Shown here: positions 29,374-40,125 of the stretch, piece after piece | How positions within the stretch are numbered: position 1 is the stretch's first letter | Layout of the letters: each line of letters starts with the position of its first letter | Assembly (NCBI RefSeq): GCF_014859565.1 | Contig: NZ_JACUUA010000004.1 | Location: 7,548 to 71,547 of the forward strand | From: Marinospirillum sp. | GTDB taxonomy: Bacteria; Pseudomonadota; Gammaproteobacteria; Pseudomonadales; Halomonadaceae | Length of the DNA: 64,000 nt | Direction of reading: 5' to 3' | Translations under genes and position numbers: made by a program | The notes under the pieces: model-generated | Database searches by the model: none | Told to the model about the DNA's origin: nothing | Seen by the model: only the letters and a program-made list of their open reading frames with translations

Positions 29374-30868
29374 ATTACAACTGCAACAACCCATCACATT
29401 AAGCGCTTGGTATGCCCTGTGGCCTGAACTTGAGACACGGGTAAAACACCAGTTGGAATCTCTGCCCTCTTTTGATCGACTGGTACACGACAGTCGTAAA
29501 GTCCGATCCGGTGATGTATTTTTTGCCCTGACTGGCACTTTGCAGCAGGGTCAGGCATTTATAACTTCGGCACTACAGCAAGGTGCACAACTGGCTGTTT
29601 GTGAAGGAGAGCTGCAGTTGCAGCAGCAGTCGGAAGGCTGGGTGCTGCACTTGCCGAATCTGCGTAGCAAGCTAGGTGAGTTGTTATTAAAAAGCAGTGG
29701 TTTGCCCCTGCAGAAAATTCGCACTCAGGCAGTGACTGGCACCAATGGTAAGTCATCCGTTGCCCATTATCTGAGCCAGGCCTGGCAATTGCTGGGGCAG
29801 CCCTGTGCGCTGGTGGGCACCCTGGGTTATGGTTTGCTGGATCAATTACAACCGGCCAGCCATACCACCCCAGATATGTTCCGAATGCATCAGTTGTATG
29901 CCGACTGGCTGCAGCTTGGTATCCATCGTGTGGCTCTGGAAGCGTCTTCTCATGCCCTAGAGCAGGGGCGGCTGGATGGTATCAATATCCCTTGCGGAAT
30001 TTTCACCAACCTGACTCGTGATCATCTGGATTATCACGGCACGCTGGAAGCTTATGCCGCAGCAAAACTGCGCTTGTTTCAGCGTCCGGAAGCTGAAATA
30101 GCCATTCTTAATCTGGATGATCCATTGACTCCATATTGGCTGAAGCAGTGTACTGCGCCAGTGCGACTGACGTATAGCCTGTATCGAGCGGATGCTGATC
30201 TGAGTGTGCAGCAGGTGAGTTATACCAGCACAGGTATTCAGGCGCAGCTGATGTATCAGCAACAGCTCTGGTCATTACAGCTGAACTTGCTGGGCGCTTT
30301 TAACTTGGCGAATGTGCTGGCAGTGCTTGCGGCTCTGTTGGCAGAAGGCTGGTCGATGCAGCAGCTGTTACCAATCGTGGCTCAGCTCAAGCCTGTGCCT
30401 GGACGAATGCAGCGGATTGAAGCAAACAGCAGCCAGCCGCAGGTGGTGGTGGATTATGCCCATACACCGGATGCACTGGAACAAGCACTTAAGGCATTGA
30501 GAGAACACACCTCTGGTCGCCTCTGGTGTGTGTTTGGTTGTGGTGGTAATCGTGATCAGGGTAAACGTGCCCTGATGGGTGAGGTGGCTGTCCTCCTGGC
30601 TGATCAGGTGGTGGTCACGGACGATAACCCACGTGATGAGTCTCCGGTGTTGATTCGCAGCCAAATATTGGCTGCCGCCACAGGTGCAGCAGAAGTAGCT
30701 GATCGTGCTTCTGCCATACAGCAGGTTGTTAATAGCGCTGCAGCCGGTGATGTGATTCTGCTGGCAGGTAAAGGCCATGAAACCTGGCAGAAAGTGGCAG
30801 GGCAACGCATTCCTTTTGATGATGTGGAGCAGGCCAGAATTGCATTACAGCGGAGGATTGCAGAATGA
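29366..30868 (+). CDS. murE: UDP-MurNAc-tripeptide synthetase MurE
   Basis: A 500-residue Mur ligase: N-terminal uridine-binding DSRKVRSGDVFFAL, P-loop GTNGKSSVAHYL, and DNPRDESP in the C-terminal domain, the motif that selects meso-diaminopimelate over lysine. It adds meso-DAP to UDP-MurNAc-dipeptide. ATG 29366 is chosen although the frame runs further back into ftsI. Confidence 0.96.
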   Translation: MSELQLQQPITLSAWYALWPELETRVKHQLESLPSFDRLVHDSRKVRSGDVFFALTGTLQQGQAFITSALQQGAQLAVCEGELQLQQQSEGWVLHLPNLRSKLGELLLKSSGLPLQKIRTQAVTGTNGKSSVAHYLSQAWQLLGQPCALVGTLGYGLLDQLQPASHTTPDMFRMHQLYADWLQLGIHRVALEASSHALEQGRLDGINIPCGIFTNLTRDHLDYHGTLEAYAAAKLRLFQRPEAEIAILNLDDPLTPYWLKQCTAPVRLTYSLYRADADLSVQQVSYTSTGIQAQLMYQQQLWSLQLNLLGAFNLANVLAVLAALLAEGWSMQQLLPIVAQLKPVPGRMQRIEANSSQPQVVVDYAHTPDALEQALKALREHTSGRLWCVFGCGGNRDQGKRALMGEVAVLLADQVVVTDDNPRDESPVLIRSQILAAATGAAEVADRASAIQQVVNSAAAGDVILLAGKGHETWQKVAGQRIPFDDVEQARIALQRRIAE

Positions 30869-32259
30869 TGCAGGCTCTGACTTTATCGCAGCTGGCAACC
30901 TTCCTGCAGGCTGATTTGCGTGGCGAAACAGCCCAACGACTGATTAGTGTTGATATTGACAGCCGAAAATTACATGTCGGTAGCCTGTTTGCTGCACTCA
31001 AAGGGCAGCGGGTTGATGGGCATCATTTTCTGGATGCTGCTGCCGCCAAAGGTGCTACCGCAGCACTGGTGGAAGAGTGGCAGCCAAGTCGTTTGCCACA
31101 GCTGCGAGTCAAATCGGTTCCTGCTGCGCTGGGTCAGCTGGCTGCCTGGAATCGTAACCAGTTTAAACAGCCGCTGATTGCAGTCACCGGTAACAGTGGC
31201 AAAACCAGTGTTAAAGAAATGTTAGCCGCTGTTTTATCGGCACATTATGGGCAGGTGCTGGCAACCCGTGGCAATATGAACAACGAGCTGGGTATGCCGC
31301 TAACCCTGCTGAAGTTGCAACCTGTGCATCAGGCCGCAGTGATTGAACTAGGTGCCAATCATCTGGGTGAAATTGACTACCTTGCCGGTCTGGCTCGTCC
31401 GGATATTGGTATGATCACCAATGTCACCGGTGCGCATCTGGGTGAGTTTGGCAGTATGGAATCCATTGCACTTGCCAAAGGTGAGCTGCTGCAACATCTG
31501 TCGATCAGCGGTTGTGCCGTCCTGAATGCAGAAGATGCTTTTTTTGAATTCTGGCAGCAGCGTGCCCAATGCCCAGTACTGAGTTTTGGTTTACACCGGG
31601 GTGATGTGCGAGCGGAAGCAATACAGCTTGACCACTTCGGGAATCCATCTTTCACAGCTGTAACGCCCTGGGGTTCACAACAGATCACACTGCAGCTGCC
31701 GGGTCAGCATAATATTGCCAATGCACTGGCGGTGATGGCAGCGGCTGGCCAGCTGGGCATTCCACTGGCTTTACAGGCCAATGCACTGGGTCAGTTACAG
31801 CCGGTACCGGGTCGCTTACACAGAATCAACGCCTGGGGTGATGCCCTGTTGCTGGATGACAGTTACAATGCCAGTCCCGGCGCCGTGAAATCAGCCATCA
31901 ATGTGCTGGCTGCACTGCCCGGTAAGCGTTTACTGGCACTGGGTAGTCTGGCTGAGCTGGGTGAGGCAACGGATGCCATTCATCGGGAGCTGGGTAGGTA
32001 TGCCCGTGAAGCAGGGCTGGATGGTTTGTATGTGCTGCAGGGCAAGGCGAACCTGGCAGCAGAGTCTTTTGGCGCCGGAGCCCAGATAGCTGCAACTCAT
32101 GCTGAACTGGCTGATGTGCTGCGCCCGAAAATGAATCATCAGACCTGCCTGCTGGTCAAGGGATCACGCAGCGCCGGTATGGAAAAATTAGTGAATTTAC
32201 TCAGAGCAGAGGTCAATACGCCAGCCTCTGCAGTCACCAACCATAAAAAGATGAAATAA
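30865..32259 (+). CDS. murF: UDP-MurNAc-tripeptide-D-Ala-D-Ala ligase MurF
   Basis: A 464-residue Mur ligase with DIDSRKLHVGSLFAALKG, P-loop TGNSGKTSVKEML and DDSYNASPGAVKSA, all MurF-type. It completes the pentapeptide precursor. ATG overlaps the murE stop by 4 bases and mraY follows 3 bases later. Confidence 0.96.
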   Translation: MMQALTLSQLATFLQADLRGETAQRLISVDIDSRKLHVGSLFAALKGQRVDGHHFLDAAAAKGATAALVEEWQPSRLPQLRVKSVPAALGQLAAWNRNQFKQPLIAVTGNSGKTSVKEMLAAVLSAHYGQVLATRGNMNNELGMPLTLLKLQPVHQAAVIELGANHLGEIDYLAGLARPDIGMITNVTGAHLGEFGSMESIALAKGELLQHLSISGCAVLNAEDAFFEFWQQRAQCPVLSFGLHRGDVRAEAIQLDHFGNPSFTAVTPWGSQQITLQLPGQHNIANALAVMAAAGQLGIPLALQANALGQLQPVPGRLHRINAWGDALLLDDSYNASPGAVKSAINVLAALPGKRLLALGSLAELGEATDAIHRELGRYAREAGLDGLYVLQGKANLAAESFGAGAQIAATHAELADVLRPKMNHQTCLLVKGSRSAGMEKLVNLLRAEVNTPASAVTNHKKMK

Positions 32260-32262
32260 CCG

Positions 32263-33345
32263 ATGCTGCTTTGGCTGACCCAATACCTGACACAATTTCA
32301 TGCCATTTTTGAAGTGTTCAACTACCTGACTTTTCGCAGCATTCTGGGTGTCCTCACTTCGTTGGCTTTTTCACTGCTGATTGGTCCTCTGGTGATCCGA
32401 CGACTGGCTGAACGCCAGATCGGACAAGCCATTCGTGATGATGGCCCTCAATCCCACCTGTCCAAGGCCGGAACACCCACCATGGGTGGTGCTTTGATCC
32501 TGCTGTCCATCTGTCTCAGTACCCTGCTCTGGTCGGACTTGAATAATCGTTTTGTCTGGATTGTTCTGGGTGTGACCTTAAGTTTTGGAGCAATTGGCTG
32601 GGTAGATGACTGGCGTAAGGTGGTGGAAAAAAATCCACGTGGGCTGCCCGCGCGCTGGAAGTACTTCTGGCAATCTGTGGCTGGTTTTACGGCTGCACTG
32701 GTATTGTTTTACACGGCTCAGGTGCCGGCAGAAACCCAGCTGATTTTCCCCTTCTTCAAGAATTATGTCCTGGAACTGGGCGTATTTTTTATTCTGCTGA
32801 CTTATTTTGTGATTGTTGGCTCCAGTAATGCCGTGAACCTGACCGATGGCCTGGATGGTCTGGCGATTCTGCCAACGGTTATGGTGGCCGGTGCACTGGG
32901 CATTTTTGCTTATGCCAGTGGCAACATAAATTTTGCCAATTATCTGTTAATTCCTTTTGTGCCGGGCTCCGGTGAGCTGGTGGTGTTCTGTGCCGCCATT
33001 ATTGGCGCGGGGCTGGGTTTTCTCTGGTTTAACACCTACCCGGCTCAGGTGTTTATGGGTGATGTGGGTGCACTGGCACTGGGTGCTGCACTAGGTGTGG
33101 TAGCCGTGGTGGTGCGCCAGGAGATAGTGCTGTTTATCATGGGTGGTATTTTTGTTATGGAAACCCTGTCCGTCATCATTCAGGTGGCATCTTTTAAAAT
33201 GACTGGCCGCCGGGTATTCCGCATGGCACCCCTGCACCATCATTTTGAGTTAAAAGGCTGGCCGGAACCCCGTGTTATTGTTCGCTTCTGGATTATCACC
33301 GTTGTTCTGGTACTGATTGGTCTTTCCACCTTGAAACTGCGTTGA
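32263..33345 (+). CDS. mraY: Phospho-MurNAc-pentapeptide translocase MraY
   Basis: A 360-residue integral membrane enzyme with about ten segments. Conserved [11 protein letters not shown], the catalytic-region [13 protein letters not shown] and the [11 protein letters not shown] tail are present. It makes lipid I from UDP-MurNAc-pentapeptide and undecaprenyl phosphate. Length is exactly as in E. coli (360). Confidence 0.97.
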   Translation: MLLWLTQYLTQFHAIFEVFNYLTFRSILGVLTSLAFSLLIGPLVIRRLAERQIGQAIRDDGPQSHLSKAGTPTMGGALILLSICLSTLLWSDLNNRFVWIVLGVTLSFGAIGWVDDWRKVVEKNPRGLPARWKYFWQSVAGFTAALVLFYTAQVPAETQLIFPFFKNYVLELGVFFILLTYFVIVGSSNAVNLTDGLDGLAILPTVMVAGALGIFAYASGNINFANYLLIPFVPGSGELVVFCAAIIGAGLGFLWFNTYPAQVFMGDVGALALGAALGVVAVVVRQEIVLFIMGGIFVMETLSVIIQVASFKMTGRRVFRMAPLHHHFELKGWPEPRVIVRFWIITVVLVLIGLSTLKLR

Positions 33346-33377
33346 AATGTAACTGGGCTGATATTAAGGAGACAGGG

Positions 33378-34733
33378 ATGCAGGCAGAGTATAAAAGTAA
33401 AGCGGAGTACCTGATTATTGGTCTGGGTGCCACCGGTCTGTCTGTTGCCCGTTATCTGGCTGAACGGGGTCTGCGTTTTTCCGTGGCAGATACTCGTTAC
33501 AACCCTCCTGGACTCAATGAATTCACGACCAGCTGGCCGGATGCCTCCATCTGGCTGGGACCGCTGGATGCCGAGTTGACCAGTCGCATGAGCACTCTGG
33601 TGGTCAGTCCCGGTATCAGTGTCAATGAACAGGCCATCAGTGCAGCTCGTGCCGCCGGTGTGGAGGTGATTGGTGATGTGGAACTCTTCTGCCGTGAAGT
33701 CAGCACACCCATTCTTGCCGTGACGGGTTCCAATGCGAAAAGCACGGTGACAACACTGATTGGAGAAATGGCAGCTGCAGCGGGTAAACAGGTGGGTGTG
33801 GGTGGAAATATTGGATTGCCAGTATTGGATCTGCTGCGCGAAGGGCGCAAAGATCTGTATGTGCTGGAGTTGTCTTCATTTCAGTTGGAAACCACCCAGT
33901 CCCTGACTGCCAGAGGGGCAGTGCTGTTGAATATCAGTGAAGATCATCTGGATCGTTATGTGGGTATGGACGAATATATCCTGGCCAAACAGCGTATTTT
34001 TCATCGTTGTGAAACAGCCATTTTTAATCGTGCAGATGCCCTGACTGTTCCGATTCATGGTCAGAATGCCCGTCGTCTCAGTTTTGGGCTGGATCATCCA
34101 ACAGGTGAAAGTGAACTCGGTCTGGCCGAGCATGAAGGACAGACCTGGTTGTTTCGCGGTGATCTGCCACTGATGCCAACCGCCGAGGTGCCTCTGGCCG
34201 GTGATCATGGCATCAGTAATGCACTGGCTGCTTTTGCCCTGGGTTTTGCCGCTGGCTTGTCGGTGGATGCCATGCGTCGTGCAGTGGTTGATTTTCAATC
34301 CCTACCACATCGCTGCCAGCGACTGGCTAGTCGTAAAGGTGTGGTTTATTACAATGACTCCAAGGCTACCAATGTTGGTGCCACACTGGCGGCCGTTAAA
34401 GGCCTTAAAAAACCTGACTCACCACTCTGGTTAATACTGGGTGGTGAAGGTAAAGGGCAGGATTTTTCACCGTTTAAAACAGCATTGCAAGAAGGCATCG
34501 GTGGAGTGGCCTTGATTGGTCGTGATGCAGTGATGCTGGCTGAACAGTTACCCGAAAGCACTCAAAAACAGCACTGTGATTCATTGGCTCGGGCAGTCGA
34601 GTGGATTGCTTCCAGAGCCAAAGCAGGAGATCAGGTGCTGTTATCACCGGCGTGTGCCAGTTTTGATCAGTTTCGTGGATTTGTCCATCGGGGAGAGGTG
34701 TTCACCGAGTGCGTACTCAACTTGCCGGACTGA
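33378..34733 (+). CDS. murD: UDP-MurNAc-L-alanine:D-glutamate ligase MurD
   Basis: A 451-residue Mur ligase with GLGATGLSVARYL start, P-loop TGSNAKSTVTTLIGEM and YNDSKATNVGATLAA. It adds D-Glu to UDP-MurNAc-L-Ala. The ATG at 33378 has AAGGAG 8 bases before it. The P-loop reads NAKST rather than GKT, which is a known MurD variation. It overlaps ftsW by 25 bases. Confidence 0.96.
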   Translation: MQAEYKSKAEYLIIGLGATGLSVARYLAERGLRFSVADTRYNPPGLNEFTTSWPDASIWLGPLDAELTSRMSTLVVSPGISVNEQAISAARAAGVEVIGDVELFCREVSTPILAVTGSNAKSTVTTLIGEMAAAAGKQVGVGGNIGLPVLDLLREGRKDLYVLELSSFQLETTQSLTARGAVLLNISEDHLDRYVGMDEYILAKQRIFHRCETAIFNRADALTVPIHGQNARRLSFGLDHPTGESELGLAEHEGQTWLFRGDLPLMPTAEVPLAGDHGISNALAAFALGFAAGLSVDAMRRAVVDFQSLPHRCQRLASRKGVVYYNDSKATNVGATLAAVKGLKKPDSPLWLILGGEGKGQDFSPFKTALQEGIGGVALIGRDAVMLAEQLPESTQKQHCDSLARAVEWIASRAKAGDQVLLSPACASFDQFRGFVHRGEVFTECVLNLPD

Positions 34734-35911
34734 TTCGTGGCTTGCCTGATCTGAAACAGCTGCTGGTTTTTTGCCGTCAGCTGCATTTAAGCTCCACCAG
34801 GCATCTGGATGGCTGGCTGATGTTCAGCAGTCTGACTTTGCTGCTGCTGGGTTGGCTGATGGTCAGCTCGGCCTCAATCAGCGTTGCTGAAGCCTGGACA
34901 GGCGATCCGCAGTATTTTGCCTTGCGCCAGGGGTTATTTATCGGCCTGGCCTTGGGCACGGCTTTACTGGTCAGTCAGCTGCCATTGGCCTGGAGTCGTT
35001 TTAACGGTCACTGGTTTTTATTGCTGGCTTTTCTGCTGCTGCTGGTTGTACAGCTGGTGGGTCGAGAGGTTAATGGCAGTACCCGCTGGCTTAGTCTGGG
35101 TGTCTTTAACCTACAAACCTCCGAGCTGGCAAAAATTTGTTTGCTGATATATCTGGCAGGGTATCTGGTACGCCATCAGCAGGATGTACGTGCAACGGCC
35201 AGCGGTTTTTTAAAGCCTCTGCTGGTGGTGGTTGCTTATGGTGGTTTGCTGATTGCCCAACCGGATTATGGTGGGTTGGTGGTGGTCATGGCGGCAGTCA
35301 TGGGTATGGTTTTTCTGGCCGGGGTACGTTTTCAGCATTTTTTTCTGGTGTTGTTTGCTGCCGTAGCAGCATTAACCCTGATTGCTGTGCTGGAACCTTA
35401 CCGGATGCAGCGACTGGTGAGTTTCACTGACCCCTGGGCACGCCAGTTTGACTCGGGTTATCAGTTAACCCAGGCCTTGATTGCTTATGGCCGAGGGCAC
35501 TGGGTTGGGCTGGGTCTGGGCAATAGTGTACAGAAGCTCTTTTATTTGCCCGAGGCACATACCGACTTTATTTTCTCAATACTTTCCGAAGAGCTGGGGC
35601 TGTTGGGCGGTCTGATGACTCTTGGGCTTTATGTGCTGCTACTAGCGCGTATTTTTATTATCGGTCGTCAATGTGAATTGGGCGGGCAGTTTTTCTCAGC
35701 TTATCTTTGTTATGGCATTGCCATGATTTTTGCCACTCAGGTATTAATCAATCTTGGGGTGAATACCGGGCTTTTGCCCACCAAAGGATTAACTTTGCCA
35801 TTAATCAGTTATGGCGGTAGCAGCCTGCTTGCCTGTGGCCTGATGCTGGGACTGGTGTTTCGTGCTGATCATGAAAGACGCAAAGCAGAGCAACAAGAGG
35901 AACAGGCGTGA
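34709..35911 (+). CDS. ftsW: Septal peptidoglycan polymerase FtsW
   Basis: A 400-residue SEDS protein with about ten membrane segments, the catalytic Asp region (DPWARQFDSGYQLTQALIAYGRG) and the PTKGLTLPLISYGGSSLL signature. It polymerises lipid II at the septum with FtsI. The start is a GTG within the murD end; a start at the later MFSSLTLLLLGWLM would lose the cytoplasmic tail. It overlaps murG by 4 bases. Confidence 0.94.
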   Translation: MRTQLAGLIRGLPDLKQLLVFCRQLHLSSTRHLDGWLMFSSLTLLLLGWLMVSSASISVAEAWTGDPQYFALRQGLFIGLALGTALLVSQLPLAWSRFNGHWFLLLAFLLLLVVQLVGREVNGSTRWLSLGVFNLQTSELAKICLLIYLAGYLVRHQQDVRATASGFLKPLLVVVAYGGLLIAQPDYGGLVVVMAAVMGMVFLAGVRFQHFFLVLFAAVAALTLIAVLEPYRMQRLVSFTDPWARQFDSGYQLTQALIAYGRGHWVGLGLGNSVQKLFYLPEAHTDFIFSILSEELGLLGGLMTLGLYVLLLARIFIIGRQCELGGQFFSAYLCYGIAMIFATQVLINLGVNTGLLPTKGLTLPLISYGGSSLLACGLMLGLVFRADHERRKAEQQEEQA

Positions 35912-37026
35912 ACACAGCGCAACACAAGGCACCCATCCTGCTGATGGCGGGTGGAACTGGTGGCCATATTTTTCCGGCACTGGCAGTGGCAAAACTATTG
36001 ACTGATCAAGGTCATCCGGTGGTCTGGTTAGGCAGTCAGAAGAGTATGGAAGCCCGCAGAGTACCTGAAGCGGGCATTACTTTTTATGGCCTCAGGGTTT
36101 CCGGGCTGCGAGGTAAAGGTAAAGCAGCATTGCTTTTAGCACCTTTCCGCCTACTGATCAGCCTTTGGCAGGCAGTGAGTATTCTTCGATCGATCAAGCC
36201 AGCTTGTGTGGTGGGTTTTGGTGGTTTTGCCAGTGGCCCTGGTGGGCTGGCAGCCTGGTTGTTACGTATTCCGCTATTTGTTCATGAGCAAAATGCCTTG
36301 CCGGGTATGACCAATCGCTGGTTATCGCGCATGGCGCGTCGGGTTTTTACGGCTTTCCCACAAGCTTTTTCTGATTTGCCAAAAGCTCTGTGTGTTGGTA
36401 ATCCGGTGCGAGCGGAGTTATTACAATTACCACCGCCGGCACAACGTTATGCTGAACGCAGTGATCCGGTGCGATTACTGGTAGTGGGCGGCAGTCTGGG
36501 TGCCCAGTCACTGAATACCAGCCTGCCCGCTGCACTGGCTCTGTTGTCACAATCCATGCTACCCGTATCCATGCTGCCACAAGTCAGGCATCAGACGGGT
36601 GCAAATAAAGAAGAGGCTACTCGTGCTGCCTATGCGGCTGCTTGTCCTGATCTGTTAAATCGAGTGGAAATCTGCAGTTTTATTGAAGACATGGCTGAAG
36701 CGATGGGTTGGGCTGATCTGGTGATCTGCCGTGCCGGTGCCCTGACTATTTCCGAGCTGGCTGCGGTGGGGGTGGCCTCATTACTGGTGCCTTTCCCCTT
36801 TGCAGTGGATGATCACCAGACTCATAATGCCCATTTTTTAGCCGATGCTGGTGCTGCAATCCTATTGCCCCAATCAGAGTTGACACCGGCGGGACTGGCT
36901 GAGCTGTTGCAAAGCCGATTGTTACAGCGTGACTCGCTGGCCGAAATGGCCGTCAAGGCAGCGGGATTAGCTCGAATTTCAGCTGGTGAACAAATGGTTC
37001 AAACACTTTTGAAGGATATCTCATGA
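35908..37026 (+). CDS. murG: UDP-GlcNAc transferase MurG
   Basis: A 372-residue GT28 glycosyltransferase: [19 protein letters not shown] near the start, [29 protein letters not shown], and the C-terminal [27 protein letters not shown] UDP-GlcNAc site. It makes lipid II from lipid I. A GTG start overlaps ftsW and its stop overlaps murC by 4 bases. Confidence 0.96.
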   Translation: MNTAQHKAPILLMAGGTGGHIFPALAVAKLLTDQGHPVVWLGSQKSMEARRVPEAGITFYGLRVSGLRGKGKAALLLAPFRLLISLWQAVSILRSIKPACVVGFGGFASGPGGLAAWLLRIPLFVHEQNALPGMTNRWLSRMARRVFTAFPQAFSDLPKALCVGNPVRAELLQLPPPAQRYAERSDPVRLLVVGGSLGAQSLNTSLPAALALLSQSMLPVSMLPQVRHQTGANKEEATRAAYAAACPDLLNRVEICSFIEDMAEAMGWADLVICRAGALTISELAAVGVASLLVPFPFAVDDHQTHNAHFLADAGAAILLPQSELTPAGLAELLQSRLLQRDSLAEMAVKAAGLARISAGEQMVQTLLKDIS

Positions 37027-38456
37027 CCAAGTTGCCCTATCGTGTACCCGTCATGCGCCGTATCAGTCATATCCACTTTGTGGGTATTGGTGGTTCTGGC
37101 ATGTGTGGCATTGCTGAAGTACTGCTGACTCAGGGTTATCAGGTCAGTGGCTCTGATCTTAGCAGCGGTGCTGCAGTTAAACGACTGGAAGATCTAGGTG
37201 CCAGAGTCTGTATAGGCCATGCGGCAGAGCACATTGAAGGAACCGATGTGGTGGTGGTGTCCACAGCCATTAATGAGACTAATCCAGAGGTTCAGGCTGC
37301 TCTGGCAGCAAGGATTCCGGTGGTGCGCCGAGCAGAAATGCTGGCCGAGTTGATGCGTTTTCGTCACGGTATTGCCGTGGCTGGTACACACGGCAAAACC
37401 ACTACCACCAGCCTGATTGCCTCCATTCTGGCAGAAGCCGGGCAGGATCCAACCTTTGTGATTGGTGGCAAGCTGACTCAGGCAGGAACCAATGCCCGGC
37501 TGGGTGAATCCCGTTATCTGGTGGCTGAAGCTGATGAGTCGGATGCTTCATTTCTGCATCTGCAACCGATGGTGTCCATTGTAACCAATATTGATGCTGA
37601 TCATATGTCCACCTATGGTGGTGATTTTGAAAAGCTCAAACAGACGTTTATTGAGTTTTTGCACAACCTGCCATTTTACGGCCTGGCAGTAGTCTGTACC
37701 GATGATGAGGTGGTGAGGGAGTTAATTCCCAGGATCGGACGCCCGCTGTTAACCTACGGTATTAATGAGGAAGCTGATTTCCGTGCTGTTGATTTCTCAC
37801 AGATTGGTCGGGATATATGCTTTAAGGTTTTACGTCCTGAGGGTTTTTCCCCTTTGGATATCACCCTGAAAATTCCTGGTCGTCATAACATGTTGAATGC
37901 TCTGGCGGCTATTGCTGTGGCAACGGATGAAGGCATCTCTGATCAGGCCATAGTTGATGGTCTGGCTAACTTTCAAGGTGTTGGAAGACGTTTTCAACAG
38001 CTGGGTAACTTCCCTGTTGGCTCTGGTGAAATCATGCTGGTGGATGATTATGGTCACCATCCACGGGAAGTGGAGGCAGTGATCAAGGCTGTGCGTGAAG
38101 GTTGGCCAGAACGGCGGCTGGTGATGATTTATCAACCACACCGATTTACCCGTACCCGTGATCTATATGAGGATTTTGTCAAGGTGTTGTCCCGGGTGGA
38201 TACCCTGGTATTACTGGATGTTTACGCCGCCGGTGAGGCTAGTATCCCCGGTGCGGATGGTCGCAGTCTGAGTGGCTCCATTCGGCAGCGCGGCAAGCTT
38301 GACCCCTTGTTTATTGATGACAATGCCGAGTTAGAGAACCTACTGGCTGATGTATTAAGACCGGGTGATATCCTGCTGACCCAGGGTGCCGGTGATGTGG
38401 GTGGTATTGCCCAGCGCCTGGCAGCGACCGGGCTTGAATTTGTCAAAGCCAGTTAA
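37023..38456 (+). CDS. murC: UDP-MurNAc:L-alanine ligase MurC
   Basis: A 477-residue Mur ligase: [19 protein letters not shown]-loop [15 protein letters not shown], and [12 protein letters not shown]. It adds the first amino acid, L-Ala, to UDP-MurNAc. murB, which follows murC in some relatives, is not here; ddlB follows directly after 13 bases. Confidence 0.97.
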   Translation: MTKLPYRVPVMRRISHIHFVGIGGSGMCGIAEVLLTQGYQVSGSDLSSGAAVKRLEDLGARVCIGHAAEHIEGTDVVVVSTAINETNPEVQAALAARIPVVRRAEMLAELMRFRHGIAVAGTHGKTTTTSLIASILAEAGQDPTFVIGGKLTQAGTNARLGESRYLVAEADESDASFLHLQPMVSIVTNIDADHMSTYGGDFEKLKQTFIEFLHNLPFYGLAVVCTDDEVVRELIPRIGRPLLTYGINEEADFRAVDFSQIGRDICFKVLRPEGFSPLDITLKIPGRHNMLNALAAIAVATDEGISDQAIVDGLANFQGVGRRFQQLGNFPVGSGEIMLVDDYGHHPREVEAVIKAVREGWPERRLVMIYQPHRFTRTRDLYEDFVKVLSRVDTLVLLDVYAAGEASIPGADGRSLSGSIRQRGKLDPLFIDDNAELENLLADVLRPGDILLTQGAGDVGGIAQRLAATGLEFVKAS

Positions 38457-38469
38457 AGCAGAGGGTGAC

Positions 38470-39414
38470 ATGAGTCTGACTGAACAAGAAATTCACGCAT
38501 ACGGACGGGTTGCAGTATTGATGGGTGGCTGTTCTGCTGAGCGCGAAGTCTCGCTGCGCAGTGGTCAGGCTGTGCTGGATGCCTTACTGCGTAGTGGTGT
38601 TAATGCCTTTGGCTTAGAGTTAGGTCGTGATGCACTCTTGCAGCTCACGGCAGAAAAGTTTGATAAAGCATTTATCGCCTTGCATGGACGCGGTGGTGAG
38701 GATGGCAGCATTCAGGGTGTGCTGGAGTGGTTGCGTATTCCTTATACTGGCAGTGATGTTCTGGCATCTGCACTGGGCATGGATAAATACAAGTGCAAAC
38801 AGGTCTGGCAAGGTATGGGGTTACCAACTCCGGCTTCTGCTTTGCTGACAGCCGCCACCCGTGCAGAAGCCTTGGTGGCAGAGTTGGGCTTACCACTGAT
38901 GATTAAGCCAGCGCACGAAGGCTCCAGTATTGGTATGAGCAAAGTGGTTTCAGTCGAACAATTGCAACAGGCCTATCAGGAAGCAGCTCGTTATGATGAC
39001 CGGGTACTGGCCGAACAGTTTGTCACTGGTGCTGAATTTACTGTCAGTATTGTGGATGATCAGGCGCTTCCGGTGATCGGTTTAAAAACCACCCATGATT
39101 TTTATGATTTCAGTGCCAAATATACCGCTACGGATACTCGTTATCTGCTACCCAGCGGTTTGCCTGCCGCTGAAGAGGCTGCATTGCAGCAGTTGGCACT
39201 GGATGCTTATCGCGCGGTGGGTTGTGAAAGCTGGGGACGAGTGGATGTAATGGTGGATCAACAGGGTCAACCCTGGTTGTTGGAAGTCAATACCAGCCCG
39301 GGTATGACGGATCATAGTCTGGTTCCTCAGGCTGCTGCTCACGCAGGAATCAGTTTTGAGCAGCTGGTACTGAAAATACTGGCAACCGCCAGACTCAAGG
39401 TGTTCCGTGGTTAA
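38470..39414 (+). CDS. ddlB: D-alanine-D-alanine ligase DdlB
   Basis: A 314-residue ATP-grasp ligase: VLMGGCSAEREVSLRSG start, HGRGGEDGSIQGVLE, KPAHEGSSIGMSKV, and metal-site EVNTSPGMTDHSLVP. It makes D-Ala-D-Ala for MurF. ATG 38470 follows GAGGGTG; the open frame upstream lies in murC. It overlaps ftsQ by 8 bases. Confidence 0.96.
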   Translation: MSLTEQEIHAYGRVAVLMGGCSAEREVSLRSGQAVLDALLRSGVNAFGLELGRDALLQLTAEKFDKAFIALHGRGGEDGSIQGVLEWLRIPYTGSDVLASALGMDKYKCKQVWQGMGLPTPASALLTAATRAEALVAELGLPLMIKPAHEGSSIGMSKVVSVEQLQQAYQEAARYDDRVLAEQFVTGAEFTVSIVDDQALPVIGLKTTHDFYDFSAKYTATDTRYLLPSGLPAAEEAALQQLALDAYRAVGCESWGRVDVMVDQQGQPWLLEVNTSPGMTDHSLVPQAAAHAGISFEQLVLKILATARLKVFRG

Positions 39415-40105
39415 AATTGGGTTGTGGTTAAAAGCACTGGTTCCATTGCTGGTGCTTTTGTTGCTGGTGGTCTGGTGGCTGAACTGGACACTGGCGCGCC
39501 CGGTTGGACAGGTGGCAATTTATGGTGAGGTACGCCACGCTGATCTGGAAAAACTACAGCAACAGGCACTGCCCTGGCTGGATGCACCCTTCTGGAAAGT
39601 GGATCTAGCCGGACTCAAACAAACCCTGGAGCAAGACCCCTGGCTGGCGCGTGTCAGTGTCAGTCGTCATTGGCCGGATCAAATTCGTCTGGATCTGGAT
39701 GAACGGGTTGCATGGTCTGCCTGGAATCATAATGGTTTGCTGGATGAACAAGGGCAGGTTTTTTATCCTGCAAGTCACAGTGATATTGTTACCGGCAGAC
39801 AGATTTATGCCGAAATGGATACACTGGCAGAAGCACTAAAACTCTGGGAAACTCTAGAACCCTTGTTGCACAGGCAGCAACTGGTATTAACAGAATTAAA
39901 ACTGGAAGCCCGTGGCGCCTGGCAACTGCAGTTAAATGGATCTGTCCGTGTAGTTGTAGGACGTGATAACATAGAAAAACGTATAAATCGTTTTTTATGG
40001 GCATGGCAGACTTGGCTATCGGCAGAAGCAGAAAATATTGCTGGAGTTGATCTGCGTTACCCCAATGGCCTGTCAGTTGCCTGGATACAATCGGGTAGGG
40101 AATAA
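39407..40105 (+). CDS. ftsQ: Cell division protein FtsQ
   Basis: A 232-residue bitopic divisome protein: membrane segment about 8-28, POTRA domain (QVAIYGEVRHADLEKLQQQALPWL), then the FtsQ domain (WLARVSVSRHWPDQIRLDLDERVAWSAWN-type). It recruits FtsBL. The GTG start lies within the last codons of ddlB. ftsA follows 20 bases after. Confidence 0.94.
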   Translation: MVKIGLWLKALVPLLVLLLLVVWWLNWTLARPVGQVAIYGEVRHADLEKLQQQALPWLDAPFWKVDLAGLKQTLEQDPWLARVSVSRHWPDQIRLDLDERVAWSAWNHNGLLDEQGQVFYPASHSDIVTGRQIYAEMDTLAEALKLWETLEPLLHRQQLVLTELKLEARGAWQLQLNGSVRVVVGRDNIEKRINRFLWAWQTWLSAEAENIAGVDLRYPNGLSVAWIQSGRE

Positions 40106-40125
40106 CCAAGGAGTTTTTTTCCATT